A stretch of 64,000 nucleotides of DNA, from NCBI GenBank assembly GCA_022818135.1, contig JAFMSR010000009.1:21669159-21733158 (forward strand). Direction: 5' to 3'. Of this stretch, positions 13,125-23,665 are shown piece after piece. Position 1 is the stretch's first letter. Each line of letters opens with the position of its first letter. The notes under the pieces are model-generated. The model saw only the letters and a program-made list of their open reading frames with translations, was not told the origin of the DNA and did not search any database. The DNA comes from Saxidomus purpurata. Its lineage: Eukaryota > Mollusca > Bivalvia > Venerida > Veneridae. A program made the translations under genes and the position numbers.

Positions 13125-13135
13125 TAAAATCAACA
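13034..13135 (+). repeat. GC-rich inverted repeat, left arm
   Basis: Contains 'ggcgcggggtttgga', 'ggcccctctacaaccct' and 'actgatatattaaaca'. The same words in the same order occur on the minus strand at 13494-13602. By eye the arms agree at roughly 85%, with one small indel; about 360 bp separate them. Confidence 0.85.
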
Positions 13136-13493
13136 AAAAATATTGTTCACTGTATACATATAGCAGTAAAGGTATAGCACTATCGGGTCCGAAAATCACG
13201 AATAATACACTGACCTTATTCAACAAGGCCATGTGTTCATAATTTCAGATCGATTTGTAAAAACTTGGTCTAGTTCAGCGTAGAAATAAATACTCTGTAA
13301 CATTTCGCATATATTTGGTCCATAAACAGTTCTCGCAAAATGCAGCGAGCCAACAAACTTGTAAATTTCAATTGAGCTTACAATGCGACCGCAGTTATAT
13401 TACGTTTGATTCAGTACAGGTACATAATTTCATAACACTTCGTGATTCCCAACCCAAAACGACGTAAATCAAAAGAAAATCAACTTTGAAACT
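13136..13493. other. Spacer between inverted arms, nothing recognised
   Basis: AT-rich and non-coding. If the arms are terminal repeats, this would be the body of a small element. Confidence 0.4.
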
Positions 13494-13602
13494 ACTTTTA
13501 TTTTATTATTTTGTTTAATATATCAGTATATAGGGTACCAGGGTTGTAGAGGGGCCTCTGGGAGAAGGGGGTCCAAACCCCGCGCCGGCTTCCTGTGTCT
13601 CA
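13494..13602 (-). repeat. GC-rich inverted repeat, right arm, overlapping the NACHT stop
   Basis: Partner of 13034-13135. It supplies the last ~26 codons of the NACHT open frame (from about 'QEAGAGFGPPSP' on) and its stop. Those residues therefore come from the repeat rather than from the LRR domain. Confidence 0.85.
13502..13507 (-). promoter_or_regulatory. Candidate polyadenylation signal AATAAA
   Basis: Lies about 8 nt beyond the NACHT stop on the minus strand. It sits in an AT-rich run inside the repeat arm, so chance is possible. Confidence 0.35.
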
Positions 13603-15955
13603 AACGACAAAAGTTCTCTGTTACCGAGAATGGAGGCCCGCAACTTCACGTCTTTCACGTGCACTAACAAAGGTAATGTTTTCTGTATTGTTTCAATGGC
13701 GGCAGAAGATTTTATATTCACGCACCAAAATGTATTTACTTTACTGTCTGCTGGAACACACTTTAGAAAGCGCAACACAAGGTCTGGGTTAGATAAACGC
13801 TCTAGATGACACTTCTCTAGCAACGATATATTAATGTTCAATTCTGACACAGGAATATTGTATAGTGCTACATTCTTTAGCTGTGAATTTTGAGATAAAT
13901 CCAAACTGCATCCAGTACAGGAATCCCGCTCGTGATCAGTACAGTGTAAGTGCCACAGTCCAATCTCGCGCATGCAATGTCTCTGTGATATATATTCATA
14001 CAACACTGTCAACTGTTCGTGGCTAATTGCAAACCTGTGGATATTTATGGCTTCTAAGTTCTGTAAACTTAACACTTTCTCAGACAGTAAATCAGACCTA
14101 GAACGGTAACTACACGATAAACATAAACTTTTAGCTGACCTTCTCAACAGAGGTAAAATATCGCGGTCATTATATTTTCCGCTGTACTTTATTTTCTCGA
14201 TGTTTTCAAGGTCACCGAATGCGAAATATTCAATAAATTCCTGTGCACTGCTGTAGGGTGCACGTGACATTCCATCAAGGTCAATTTGAAGTGATCTAAT
14301 ATTCTGTTTATTTCTCGATGTCAAATGTTTGAGATTTTCGCGGTATTGTTTTTGTTGACAGCTTCTTTCTATAAACACGTCCTGTAAACAGAAACTGACT
14401 TCCGTTTCGTGCGGTAGTTCCTTACAACACGAAACACACATGTCCTGTAATTGTTTAAGAGCATCGTTGCTATAAAACTGATTTGATGTGCTTCTATACT
14501 GTTGTGTTATTTCATCCTCATTTATAATTTTCATCAGCTCGCGTGAAATCGAAGTTGACACGTTCACATTAAAACCACTCAGAAATATGAGAATATTCGA
14601 CATTTCTAGAATGTCTTTGACACATTTACATTTTGATAACACTGTTTCTTGCACTGAGGTTTGATCAGGTGTGGAGCGAATGTATAATGCCGCGAAATAT
14701 TCCTGCACTGTTTTATGTGCAAATGACACTTTTGATTTCTGTGGTAACAGTGCTCCTGGAACTTTACTTTGTGTTATAATTCCCGTTTTTAGGCAGAAAG
14801 TAAAACACTCTTTGTTAAGGTAGAGTTTGGCTATGGAACTGTCAAATACAAGCGTGTTTTCTACTCTTGTTTCCCTGAATAATGTTTGATATGCTAATTG
14901 TCCCAAGTCTTTTAGAAGTGAGTAGAATTGTGTGCAATGTGTTTGCTGGCTCAAACAGTGCGGGATATCTTCCTGGTGAAGATCAACTTTCGGTGATAAC
15001 TCCTGATAGTTTTGCACGGTTCTTGAAAGCAAAAGTTCTGTAATCTGACTGTATAAATCACACTGAGATTGTCCTAGCTCTATTTTGTTGCACCACAAAA
15101 AAAGCAGGTATGTTAAGAGAAGCGGAATAGTTTCCAAATCCGATATTTGCTTTTCCTCCAAAGTTCTTGTAAACTCTTCTACATCCTGTTGTACTTCATA
15201 TTCATTTTTATCAGCGCACAAATGAGAAATCACTGACTTTTTCAGTGCGTTTGCGGATTTCTGGTTGAGTCCAATAAGTTCAAGTTTCTGGTCGATTTGA
15301 CTTGAATGCAAACCACTCACGCTAAGTTTCCATGGTCTAGTAGTTGTCAGGACTGCAGTTTGTTCCCAAGCTTTCCGGTGTGGAATGGAACTCCTTTTTT
15401 GCTTGCAGGAATTAGATGGGTGGCACCATTCGTCAAGACCATCTAATATTACTAGACATCTTTCCTTAAACAGGATATCTTCCAGATGTTTACGTGTATA
15501 CAGAGGCGGAAGTTGTGATATAACTTGTGTCCATATGAGGTCAACAATGTCACATTCACTTGAGCTATCACGTAATAACAGCAGGAAAACGATACGAAAT
15601 TCATGCATGACTTTGATTTCTTCCTGTGAGAAAAACTGTCCTTCTTCTGTGTGCGGACGTTTGGCGTGACACCATGTTAAAGCAAGTCGCTTGCTAAACG
15701 CAGTCTTCCCGAGTCCAGCATCTGCTGTCAAATATATTTTACGGCAGCTTTTGTTTTCTTTATAGAATACATTCACAATTGGTGTAACTGGTGTTTTTAC
15801 TTCTTTCACACCAGCTTCTGTCCTCTGTACGTTTACAGAATACATTTCAGGCATCACATAGAAATCAAGAACGGGTGTCTCTTCCTCTATCAAAGGCGAC
15901 AGTGAAATTGTACCATGCTGGTCCCTATAGAAAGATATCAAGTCGTCTTGAAGAT
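13515..15955 (-). CDS. NACHT-domain (NLR-like) protein, large 3-prime exon
   Basis: One uninterrupted exon of about 812 codons. It begins after a ctttcAG acceptor (15956-15957) in phase 1; the first full codons give LQDDLISFYRDQHG, a lead-in typical of bivalve NACHT proteins. Counting the TTG at 15941 as residue 1, the P-loop variant ADAGLGKT is at 73-80, Walker B LVILDGLDEW at 163-172 and sensor-like TTRPW at 200-204. A helical middle follows, then a leucine-rich half (about 550-790) with LRR-like spacing. NACHT proteins are STAND NTPases that oligomerise as sensors. The usual first glycine of the P-loop is alanine, but GKT is kept. Earlier exons, normally carrying an effector domain, were not found upstream. 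The last ~26 residues come from a GC-rich inverted repeat. This may be an intact terminal exon or a 5-prime-truncated copy. Confidence 0.85.
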
Positions 15956-16479
15956 CTGAAAGATATTATTGTTTGATCAGTTTGTGATATTATATATACA
16001 GTACACAAAACTAATTAATGCTTGTGAGTCATTTAAACAATACGACAAATACGAAGAGCAAATAAACGTAAAAATAAACACGTCTTTAGATAAAACAGTT
16101 TAGTTGTCTTACATGTACCAACGAATAATAGATATAAAGACACTTTATCTTTTTAAACGTTGGAGACGAACTCTGCTTGACAGTTGTCAACGTGTTAATT
16201 ATTATATAATTAGCTCATTAGAACCACTTGTTTAAAAGCTTGATAGATATCTTTCTCAATGTTACAATCCAATAAAGTATTTGATGCTCTTTTGGAACTT
16301 CGTTTCTACGCACCATGTAGCTTTAAACAGACTCTTGACTGTAGAGTAATGTGTTTAAAAGGATTATTGAGTTTCTTTTGTAGCATGCATTAGATCACTT
16401 TAAATCACGTAATCAGTTTGAGATGTGGAGACGTAAGGTCCATTGAATAATAAATGAATATGCATACCCTATACATGTA
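15956..16479. other. Intron or intergenic, nothing recognised
   Basis: Begins with the acceptor region of the NACHT exon (pyrimidine-rich 'aatatctttcag' on the minus strand). No upstream exon with a phase-1 donor could be supported. Confidence 0.45.
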
Positions 16480-17222
16480 CCATTAGGGAAGCCATGCGGA
16501 AGTCTTTGAAGGGTACTGCTCGTGGAGCACTTTTATAGTTAGGCGAGTTTGCCACAGTTGAGGATATTTTGAATACCTTTGAGGGAATTTTATGTAATGT
16601 CAGTTCTGAGGAGAGATTAGAAGAACTGTTTTACAGTGAAAAGCAAAATCCTGGTGAATTAGTTATTGATTATAGTTTACGCCTGGAGAGATTGTTGAGC
16701 CGGGTCCCTGGTGACATAAATCAAAGTACAAGAGAGCAGATGTGGAACAATCGTCTGTGGTCTGGCCTTCAAGACAACGACCTTTAGAATATGTCAAGGT
16801 ATATCTTTGAGAAAGATATTGACTTAAACAAGTTGAGAAGATAATTAAGGTCTATGGAGGTGGATATAAAGCCTGAATGGCCATGGTCAGTCACTCTTGA
16901 TAAGCCAGAACAGCCTAGTGCTGAAGCAAAGACTGAAGCGAAACAGTTTGCTTCTACTGTTCAAACAAGAATGTTGGAACAATTAGAACAACTGAATACA
17001 CAGATGTCTAAGATGCAGTCTAGAATGACTAGTCTAGAAATTGATGTGAGACAGCTGAAGAAAGGTGGCAGCAATCGACCACCATGGAATAGAGATAATA
17101 GAGAAAGTCAAAAAGATAGAGACAGGGCAGAAGAGAAGTCAAATGCTGGTGAGAAAGAGCTACCTAAACCTGAAAGTAAGCCGGATTTAAACTCCAACGG
17201 ACCTCCCTCGCAGGGCAGATAG
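16480..17222 (+). pseudogene. Gypsy gag remnant, PNMA/Arc-like capsid
   Basis: The first piece reads IREAMRKSLKGTARGALL, then a stop at about 16537. After the stop the frame resumes with a capsid C-lobe segment (EDILNTFEGILCNVSSEERL and on), as in gag of the group that includes PNMA and Arc. Another stop follows at 16785. The frame at 16854-17222 gives a coiled-coil stretch (TRMLEQLEQLNTQMSKMQSR) and a charged tail rich in K, E, R and P. No CCHC zinc knuckle is seen. The 5-prime half of gag is missing. Confidence 0.8.
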
Positions 17223-17530
17223 GAGTAAAGGATGTTCCAAGTAGCCCTAGACGAGTACCCCTTATTGGACATGCTAACGAAACAGAAGTTGTTGTAAATG
17301 GTACTCATATGTTGGGTTTAGTTGATACTGGATCAATGGTTACCACATTGTCCGAGAGTGCTTTTCTTTCGCTAAATCCTAGACCGAATATGAAAAGTAT
17401 GCAGACTTTAAAATACTTTAGTTTAGACATTAGAGGTGCTAATGATTCATGTCTTCCATATTTTGGGTATGCTGTGCTTGATCTTTTGATACATCCCTAC
17501 CCGTCTCGTTCCTATTTTAGTAGTACCTAA
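17223..17530 (+). pseudogene. Gypsy aspartic protease remnant
   Basis: LGLVDTGSMVTTLSESAF carries the DTG catalytic triad of retropepsins, preceded by EVVVNGTHM. The segment stops at 17530, short of the usual domain end, and the sequence then jumps into the RT connection region. Confidence 0.85.
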
Positions 17531-17546
17531 TACCAAATACGTTTTT

Positions 17547-18407
17547 GTGTACTCTAGTAAACTGAAGGGTTTTAAGTGTGAATTTCCGCAAACTAGAGTC
17601 CAGTATTTAGGCATTATTATTAGTGACAAAGGTGTTGAGACGGAACCGGACAAGATTCAGGCTGTGAAGGATTGGCCAATATCCATGAGTGCAGATAATG
17701 TTCGTAAATTCCTTGGTCTTGCAGGCAACTACCGCCGATTTATTAAGGGATTTGCACAAATGGCAAAACTTTTGAATGACTTGCTGGTAGGCTATCAAAC
17801 CAACAAGAAGGCCAAGAAATCACTTAAGAAGACTTAGTCTTGAAACTGGGGTCAGGGAGAGCAAGAGGCATTTGACAACTTGAAGGAGAAGTTGATCACA
17901 CCATTAGTTCTTTCCTTCGCTGATTACTCCAAGCCTTTTGTTCTGAATGTCGACGCAAGTTCGAATGGGCTTGATGCCGTCTTATATCAGGAACAAGACG
18001 GTCAGGAACATGTCATAGCGTATGTCAGTAGGGGCTTGCAAAGCAGTGATCGTCATTATCCAGCCCATAAAGTGGAATTCCTGGCGTTAAAGTGGGCCAT
18101 GTGTAACAAAATCCACGACTATCTGTATGGTAGTTCCACACTTGTTGGAACAGACAATAATCCACTCACGTATGCATTTTCTAGTGCTAAACTGGACGCA
18201 TTGAGCCACAGATGGCTTGCAGCTCTCTCCACCTATGATTTGAAAATTCAATACAGATCAGGGAAGGCGAATTCTGATGCAGACACACTCTCTAGGTTAC
18301 CCATACGAAAAGATGGCATTCTCTTGCCTGATATGATCAAGGCTCTTCTTGATGCTCATTCTATTACTTACAACTCAGCTGTAGAATGTGTTGCTATGTC
18401 TCATTAG
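17547..18407 (+). pseudogene. Gypsy RT C-terminal part plus RNase H remnant
   Basis: Begins near 'SSKLKGFKCEFPQTRVQYLG', which normally lies after the YxDD catalytic core; the palm is therefore deleted. A frame break occurs at 17837-17880. RNase H follows with VLNVDAS, KVEFLALK and GTDNNPLTY, keeping the D-E-D acidic residues, and ends near SDADTLSRLP. Stop at about 18405. Confidence 0.9.
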
Positions 18408-18659
18408 ATTATCAACAGTAATTCCAGGGATGAAATACCACTTTGCTTTGAGGCAAGTTCGGTCAACTGATAGGATGAACAGAGTTGTGACCCAGTTATA
18501 CGCCGAGTTATAACAATCTTAGAGGCAGGTCATAGATTGACAGATTGACAGCGAGCACTGAAGACTGATGCTGTTCGTAAATACCTTCGTGAGTGGATTT
18601 ACTCTACTTGAAAGATGGAGTACTATATCTAAAGTAGTCTACGAATGGTCTTCCTGTAG

Positions 18660-19180
18660 CACAGTTAGTTCTTCCTTCTGTGTCTCACGATATGGTATTC
18701 AAAGCACTTCATGACGAAGCAGAGCATCGAGGGAGGAGAGATCGTACTACATCTCGTATTAAGTCTAGATTCTTCTGGCATCAGATGGAGCAAAATTTAT
18801 CGAACACATGGTTCGAACATACCAAAGGTGTATCATTTATCGAACACATGGTTCGAACATACCAAAGATGTATCAGAAGAAAGACGCCAGGTTCTAATTC
18901 AGCTAGACTTGTTTCAGTGGAGTCTTCCTATCCCATGATACTCGTTTGTATGGATTATCTTTCCCTTAAAATGTCATCTTGAGGTTACGAACATGTTCTA
19001 ATAATCACAGACCATTTTACCCGCTTCGCTCAAGCGTTTCCAACTCATAACCAAACAGCTCGCACAACTGCCAAACTTCTGTTTGAAAACTTAGTGACCA
19101 AGGTTAGAACTTTGAGAACGAAGTTATCAAGGAGCTATGCAAGTTGGCACACATTGAGAAATCTGATCCGATCAAACCCA
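18660..19180 (+). pseudogene. Gypsy integrase remnant with 40-bp tandem duplication
   Basis: The H2C2 region starts at VFKALHDEAEHRGRR. A 40-bp unit at 18796-18835 is repeated at 18836-18875 and shifts the frame. The core then reads LVCMDYLSLKMSS, stop, GYEHVLIITDHFTRFAQAF. A last piece, FENEVIKELCKLAHIEKS, joins after a deletion at about 19105. Confidence 0.85.
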
Positions 19181-19189
19181 TTATCGAAC

Positions 19190-19365
19190 TCATCCGAGGT
19201 CTTGTGGCCATCTACATAGTGTTCAAGTTTCATTATGAGTGTTTTAAAAATGAAGATGCTAGAGTATAAACAAACTAATTGTGAACGGACGGACGGACGA
19301 TGGACATTCAATGATCCTAAAAGCTCACCATGAGCACTTTGTGGTCAGGTGAACTAAAAATTATT
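19190..19365 (+). mobile_element. Pearl-like family 1, 3-prime end only
   Basis: Contains 'gaacggacggacggacgatgg', 'agctcaccatgagcac' and the terminus 'gtcaggtgaactaaaaatt'. It directly abuts the Gypsy remnant. Confidence 0.7.
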
Positions 19366-19699
19366 TGAAACATGTCATTTATATTTACTAGAATAATCGA
19401 GTTAAGCACAATTCGTCCATACCACAATTAACAAAAGCTGTCCGTAAGTCAACAAGCTCGACTGTTCTCAGTAAAACAAACTTTTGAAAGTAAAAGGCAA
19501 AAGAAGCAAATACATTGTTATCCTGGTGTAGATGTTGAAAGTAAACAGGAAATTCAGTTAGTATCCAACATATTGGACTGTATAAACACTTTAACAAACA
19601 TTTAAAGTTAAAACGGGGCATCCTGTAAAAATCCAAACTGAGCTATGGGAATTATTTATTCCGGTGTAAAGTGTTTCTCCCTTGTCCCTATCCCAGTTA
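19366..19699. other. Non-coding, nothing recognised
   Basis: Contains 'gtatccaacatattggactgtataaacactttaac', similar to the tail of pearl-like family 2, so probably decayed repeat. Confidence 0.35.
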
Positions 19700-20284
19700 T
19701 GCAGGACTGTCCTAGGAAAAAATGGAAATATCCTACAATGCCCGACATTGCAATTGACCTCAAAGGCGTCCTGAAAGTACTCCAAAACCTAAAAGTGGAT
19801 AAGGCTGCTGGCCCAGATATGATGAGACCCATTGTCCGGAAGGAGCTCCGCCATGAGATCCTTGACATAATGTCACTAATCTTCAAAAGATCCTTTGATA
19901 CTGGTCAACTTCCTTCAGATTGGACGAAGGCAAACGTCGCTACACTATTAAAAAAGGTGATACTAGTCACCTTGCAAACTACAGACCCATATCGCTAACC
20001 TGTATTCTAAGAAAACTCCTAGATATAAATAATTGCATCTAGCCTATCCACGCATTTCTCAAAGCACAACATACTCTATGAGCTTCAACCTGGGTTCCGT
20101 GAAAGGCGGTCCTGTGAGACCGAGCTAATTGAGCTTGTTGATAAAATATCTAAAAACCTCTGCTCAGGTAAACAGTCCGACCATGATCCTACTTGATTTT
20201 AGTAAAGCCTTTGGCAAAGTCAACAACCTTAAATTACTATTTAAACTCCAAGAATATGGTGTCCCCAGTCAAACTGTGACTTAG

Positions 20285-20575
20285 ATCCGGTCCTTTTTGT
20301 GTCGCCCTTTCGGAGAAAAGGCGATACTTCATAGGGATCGCTTTGTCTGTCGGTCCGGCCGTCACAAAAACTTAACGTTAGCTATAACTATGCCATTTCT
20401 TAAGATTTGTTCATCAAACTTTCAAATTGCATTGCTTATGACAAAAGGGTCATGATGCCGCCAAATTTTGTTATGCCCCTTTTGTACTTAGATTTTGTCA
20501 CGAAATTAATGTTTATACGGACAAAGTGTAAGTGGCGACACAAGAGTTCTACTGAACACCCATCTAGTTATTAGG
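20285..20575 (-). mobile_element. Insert of a GTCGCC-ended repeat inside the LINE
   Basis: Starts 'gtgtcgccctttcggagaaa' and runs through 'gtcacaaaaacttaacgtta' and 'ttgcattgcttatgac'. It is the complement of the copy at 52780-53235, which ends '...tctccaaaagggcgac'. RT homology resumes right after it. Confidence 0.75.
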
Positions 20576-21012
20576 TAGATCTCAGTCAGTAGTCTGATCA
20601 AGTCCCCGTTACGATTGGGGTCCCCCAGGGCTCTGTCCTTGGACCTCTGCTGTTACTACTCTACATTAATGATCTCCCCGACACGATCACCTCCCAGGTG
20701 CGGCTATTCGCTGATGATACTGCCGTTTACCTTGCAGTTACATCCCTGTCCGATTGTCAAAGGTTACAAAATGATCTCTCTAAGCTATAAACTTGGGAAA
20801 AAATTGGGACATGGAGTTTAACCCTATTAAATGCAAGGTCCTCAATATTACACGTAGCAGAATGCCTATCCAGTTCCCTTCTAAGCTTTATGGTCAAACA
20901 TTCTTGCCAGTTAAGGATGCAAAATACTTTGGTTTAGACATCAGCCAAATTCTCAGCTGGAATACACTAATCTCCAGAATAACAACAAACGCAAATAGAG
21001 CACAAATAAGGG

Positions 21013-21178
21013 ACCACAATGGAAATAAGAGTTTACTCTTTTTTGTGTTATCCCTGGTGTCGGTGTGCATGCCATGGCTATTATGTTCATGTTGTGATAT
21101 TGTTTTATTGCATTCATGTTTGTTTTAGCCATGTATGTACTCCATACCAAAATAAATCTTATCTTATCTTATCTTAAA
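21013..21178 (+). mobile_element. LINE/SINE 3-prime tail with (TTATC)n, inserted in the LINE
   Basis: Begins near 'gggaccacaatggaaataag' and ends 'aaaataaatcttatcttatc' with a pentanucleotide tail. RT-domain coding sequence stops before it and resumes after it. It is a 5-prime-truncated tail of a retrotransposon. Confidence 0.65.
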
Positions 21179-21839
21179 TCTTTCACTAGGCTTCCTCAAA
21201 CGTAACATCAAAACAAAACATGATAATATCAAATCACTCTCTTACAAAACATTAGTCAGACCACAATAAGAGTATGCATCATCTGTGTGGTCGCTACACA
21301 CCAAGGTTGATATTCATAAGTTGGAAATGGTCCAGCGACCCACAATCAGATGGATCAAAAGGATTATTCTAGAGATACCAGTGTGACAGACCTGCAGAAC
21401 ACCATTGGCTTGAGTACCCTTGCAAACAGGCGTCAAGCCTCCAAACTCGTTATGTTTTACAAAGTATACTACAGTCTTGTAGCAATCTCCCTGTCCAGTT
21501 ATCTAAAAGTCCCAAGCAGGTTAACAATACATATGCACCCAAACCCATGAAAAGTCGGACTTCTTTAAGTACTCATTTCCCCCATACCACAGTCCTATGG
21601 AGGTTATCCTCGCATATTGCGATCCTGCCTGATCATAAATCTTTCAAGCAGGCAGTGGCCTAACCCCGTTATTAATCGTACAACAGTTGTTTTTAAACCT
21701 TTTATTCGTTTACTCTTTTAACAGTTTTAACAATCTTCATTCTCCTAACTGGAAGAACTATCTTGCAATTATCTTATTCGATCTTTTATCAACACCCGGC
21801 GTTTATCCTGTCCATAATATTCGTGAGTTGTGTGAGGCA

Positions 21840-21960
21840 GTATGACTCGATATTTAAGATATTGGACTTTATAAAACAACTTTAACCAACGGCGACGCAG
21901 ACGCCGGGGCGATTACAAAAGCTCTGCATATTCCTCGAGATGAATGTACAAATAGACACA
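21840..21960 (+). mobile_element. Pearl-like family 2, 3-prime fragment
   Basis: 'tttataaaacaactttaacc', then 'gacgcagacgccggggcga', matches 51020-51060 and 63430-63475. Confidence 0.6.
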
Positions 21961-23317
21961 TGCTTGTGGCATTTTTTCTTACATGTATTAGACTTTTGTT
22001 CGCAAATTAAATAGTTGAATAACATAGATTGTATCATGGACTTACTGTTACGCTGTTTTCCTAAGACTGTAAGTATGCATGTTATTGCACTGGATGTACT
22101 TTCCTTAGCCTATTGTTCTATGGCATAATTAATTATGAAATCACAATTAATGAAATATAACAAATTTAAATGATACCTTTAATGATAAATATTGTATTGG
22201 AAATATGAAACATCATTGAAATTATAAGTATTAAAGATAACCTAGTTATGCAGGTGGGTACATGAACAAGGGTAGAATTTAAGTAGGTATCGTAGAGTAA
22301 AGATAAATTTACAACGGTGATGAGATTCTTCATGTCAGATTGCTATGTAAGGAAATGAAAACCAAGACTGATATGGTAACAAATAAGCAGCTGACAAAGT
22401 ATGTTTCTACATCTGGAAATACAATCTTTATTATGAAAAGTTACGAGTATTGCGCTTACGTGTTTTCATATGAAGGTAAGCTTCCTCATCTCTCAGTATT
22501 GGTGTTTTTACTTGAGCAGAAAGTGGCTCTGGAAACAACAATGATACATTGTATTAATTTTGTGTCCATTTCATGCAAATTTGAAATATTCAAATGATCA
22601 ATAATTCCAGCGCCGCGATATATTATTAAATCAATACGATGTCAACATAAGCTTTGACAGAGCATGTAAATACAAAATGTACATTCAATAAACTAGTCAT
22701 AAGTACTTTCCGACAGGTGTGACTGTACATACATAAAATATTATATTTCATTTTTATTTTATTTTGTGTTAAGGATGTTTTGTTCTTGTGTTATAAGGTA
22801 TGTCTTTCACTGTATTCCATCCAACAAAATTGGCCCGAGACCAGCTCATCCTTTGTATTGTGTGTGTAAGTCATGAACATGTTTGGAAGTTATAATAAGC
22901 ATACGCACACATTTCAATGGGACACTTGGTAAATTGTTCATTGAGTAAAAGATCTCGGCTGGTAGAATGACCGACGGAGAATCAAGTTTAAAGCAGTTAA
23001 AGCGGTGAATCGACCAGGAACATTTAGTATGAATCATATAACAGCCTCTACCCTCTTGTAAGATAAAGAGACAATCTAAACTTCATGACGTATACTACAG
23101 CTAATTAAAGTACGAAACTTTTTGTACTAAATAAGACATTTCTAAAGCTAAGCGTACGATACGTTTATTTATTATATATCTATAATTATTTTGCCAAAAA
23201 TACAGCCTATATTCAACCATCAAATACGGCCTGACAGAAAAAAATTCCGTATTGTATGTACGTGGAATACCAAAAGCGCGGCAAAATTTGTAAGAGTGCA
23301 TTCAATTGGCTCTAAAA
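21961..23317. other. Non-coding stretch, nothing recognised
   Basis: Short open frames only (longest 85 codons at 22340-22597), without family resemblance or splice context. Confidence 0.45.
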
Positions 23318-23400
23318 TGCACATGACGTTAATAACGTCGCTTTTGACTGGGTCGTTACTATTTGTTTATACGATGACGTCAATAAAATGACGTCGAACT
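23318..23400. promoter_or_regulatory. Cluster of CRE-like sites (TGACGTCA)
   Basis: A perfect palindromic TGACGTCA lies at 23375-23382. Related TGACGTTA is at 23324-23331 and TGACGTCG at 23389-23396. CREB/ATF factors bind this word. No gene start is obvious next to it, so the function is open. Confidence 0.4.
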
Positions 23401-23496
23401 ATATGTATATTTCGCGCTAAAAAGAGTTTTTCTTTAATTTTAAGCTTAAAATTTCATTTTAATTCAGTTTATTCGCGCAGACAAGTGTCAATAGGT

Positions 23497-23665
23497 ATAT
23501 AATAAAAGGGTTATTAGTATAGTAATGTGATCCATAAGCCGGATTAGCTCTCGTCGAGGTCGGATCAAACTCGTGCTACGCACTCGTATGATCCGACGCA
23601 CGACTCGAGCAAATCCGGCATGCTGGATCACGCTACTATACTAATAACCCTATTATACTAAATCC
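23497..23665. repeat. Foldback MITE-like element, ~70 bp arms
   Basis: The left arm ('ataataaaagggttattag...gtgatcc..aagccggatt') and right arm ('aatccggc..gctggatcac...ctaataaccctattatac') are near complements. The loop is 'aaactcgtgctacgcactcg' and flanking words such as 'ggtcggatca' and 'tgatccgac'. A long hairpin is predicted. Confidence 0.8.

Larger units (their letters stand above)
16480..19180 (+). mobile_element. Degenerate Gypsy-type LTR retrotransposon (gag-PR-RT/RH-IN remnants)
   Basis: Gag, aspartic protease, RT tail with RNase H, and integrase remnants follow in the normal Gypsy order on one strand. Stops, frameshifts, a large deletion between protease and RT, and a 40-bp duplication in integrase make it inactive. 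I could not see long terminal repeats at either side, so both ends are probably lost. Confidence 0.9.
19700..21670 (+). mobile_element. Jockey/CR1-like non-LTR retrotransposon (LINE), broken
   Basis: RT fragments lie in order: NLKVDKAAGPDMMRPIVRKE and LPSDWTKANVATLLKK (19780-19955); NYRPISLTC (about 19978); then [24 protein letters not shown] and the catalytic [10 protein letters not shown] (20610-20740); NPIKCKVLNITRSR (20820); and LGFLKRNIKTKHDN to WSLHTKVDIHKLEMVQR (21190-21340). Stops and frame changes are frequent. Two foreign pieces interrupt it, at 20285-20575 and 21013-21178. No endonuclease domain is present, so it is also truncated at the 5-prime end. Confidence 0.88.

Noticed and set aside
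15385..15976. Plus-strand frames opposite the NACHT exon
   Set aside because: Shadows of the NACHT coding sequence without independent support.
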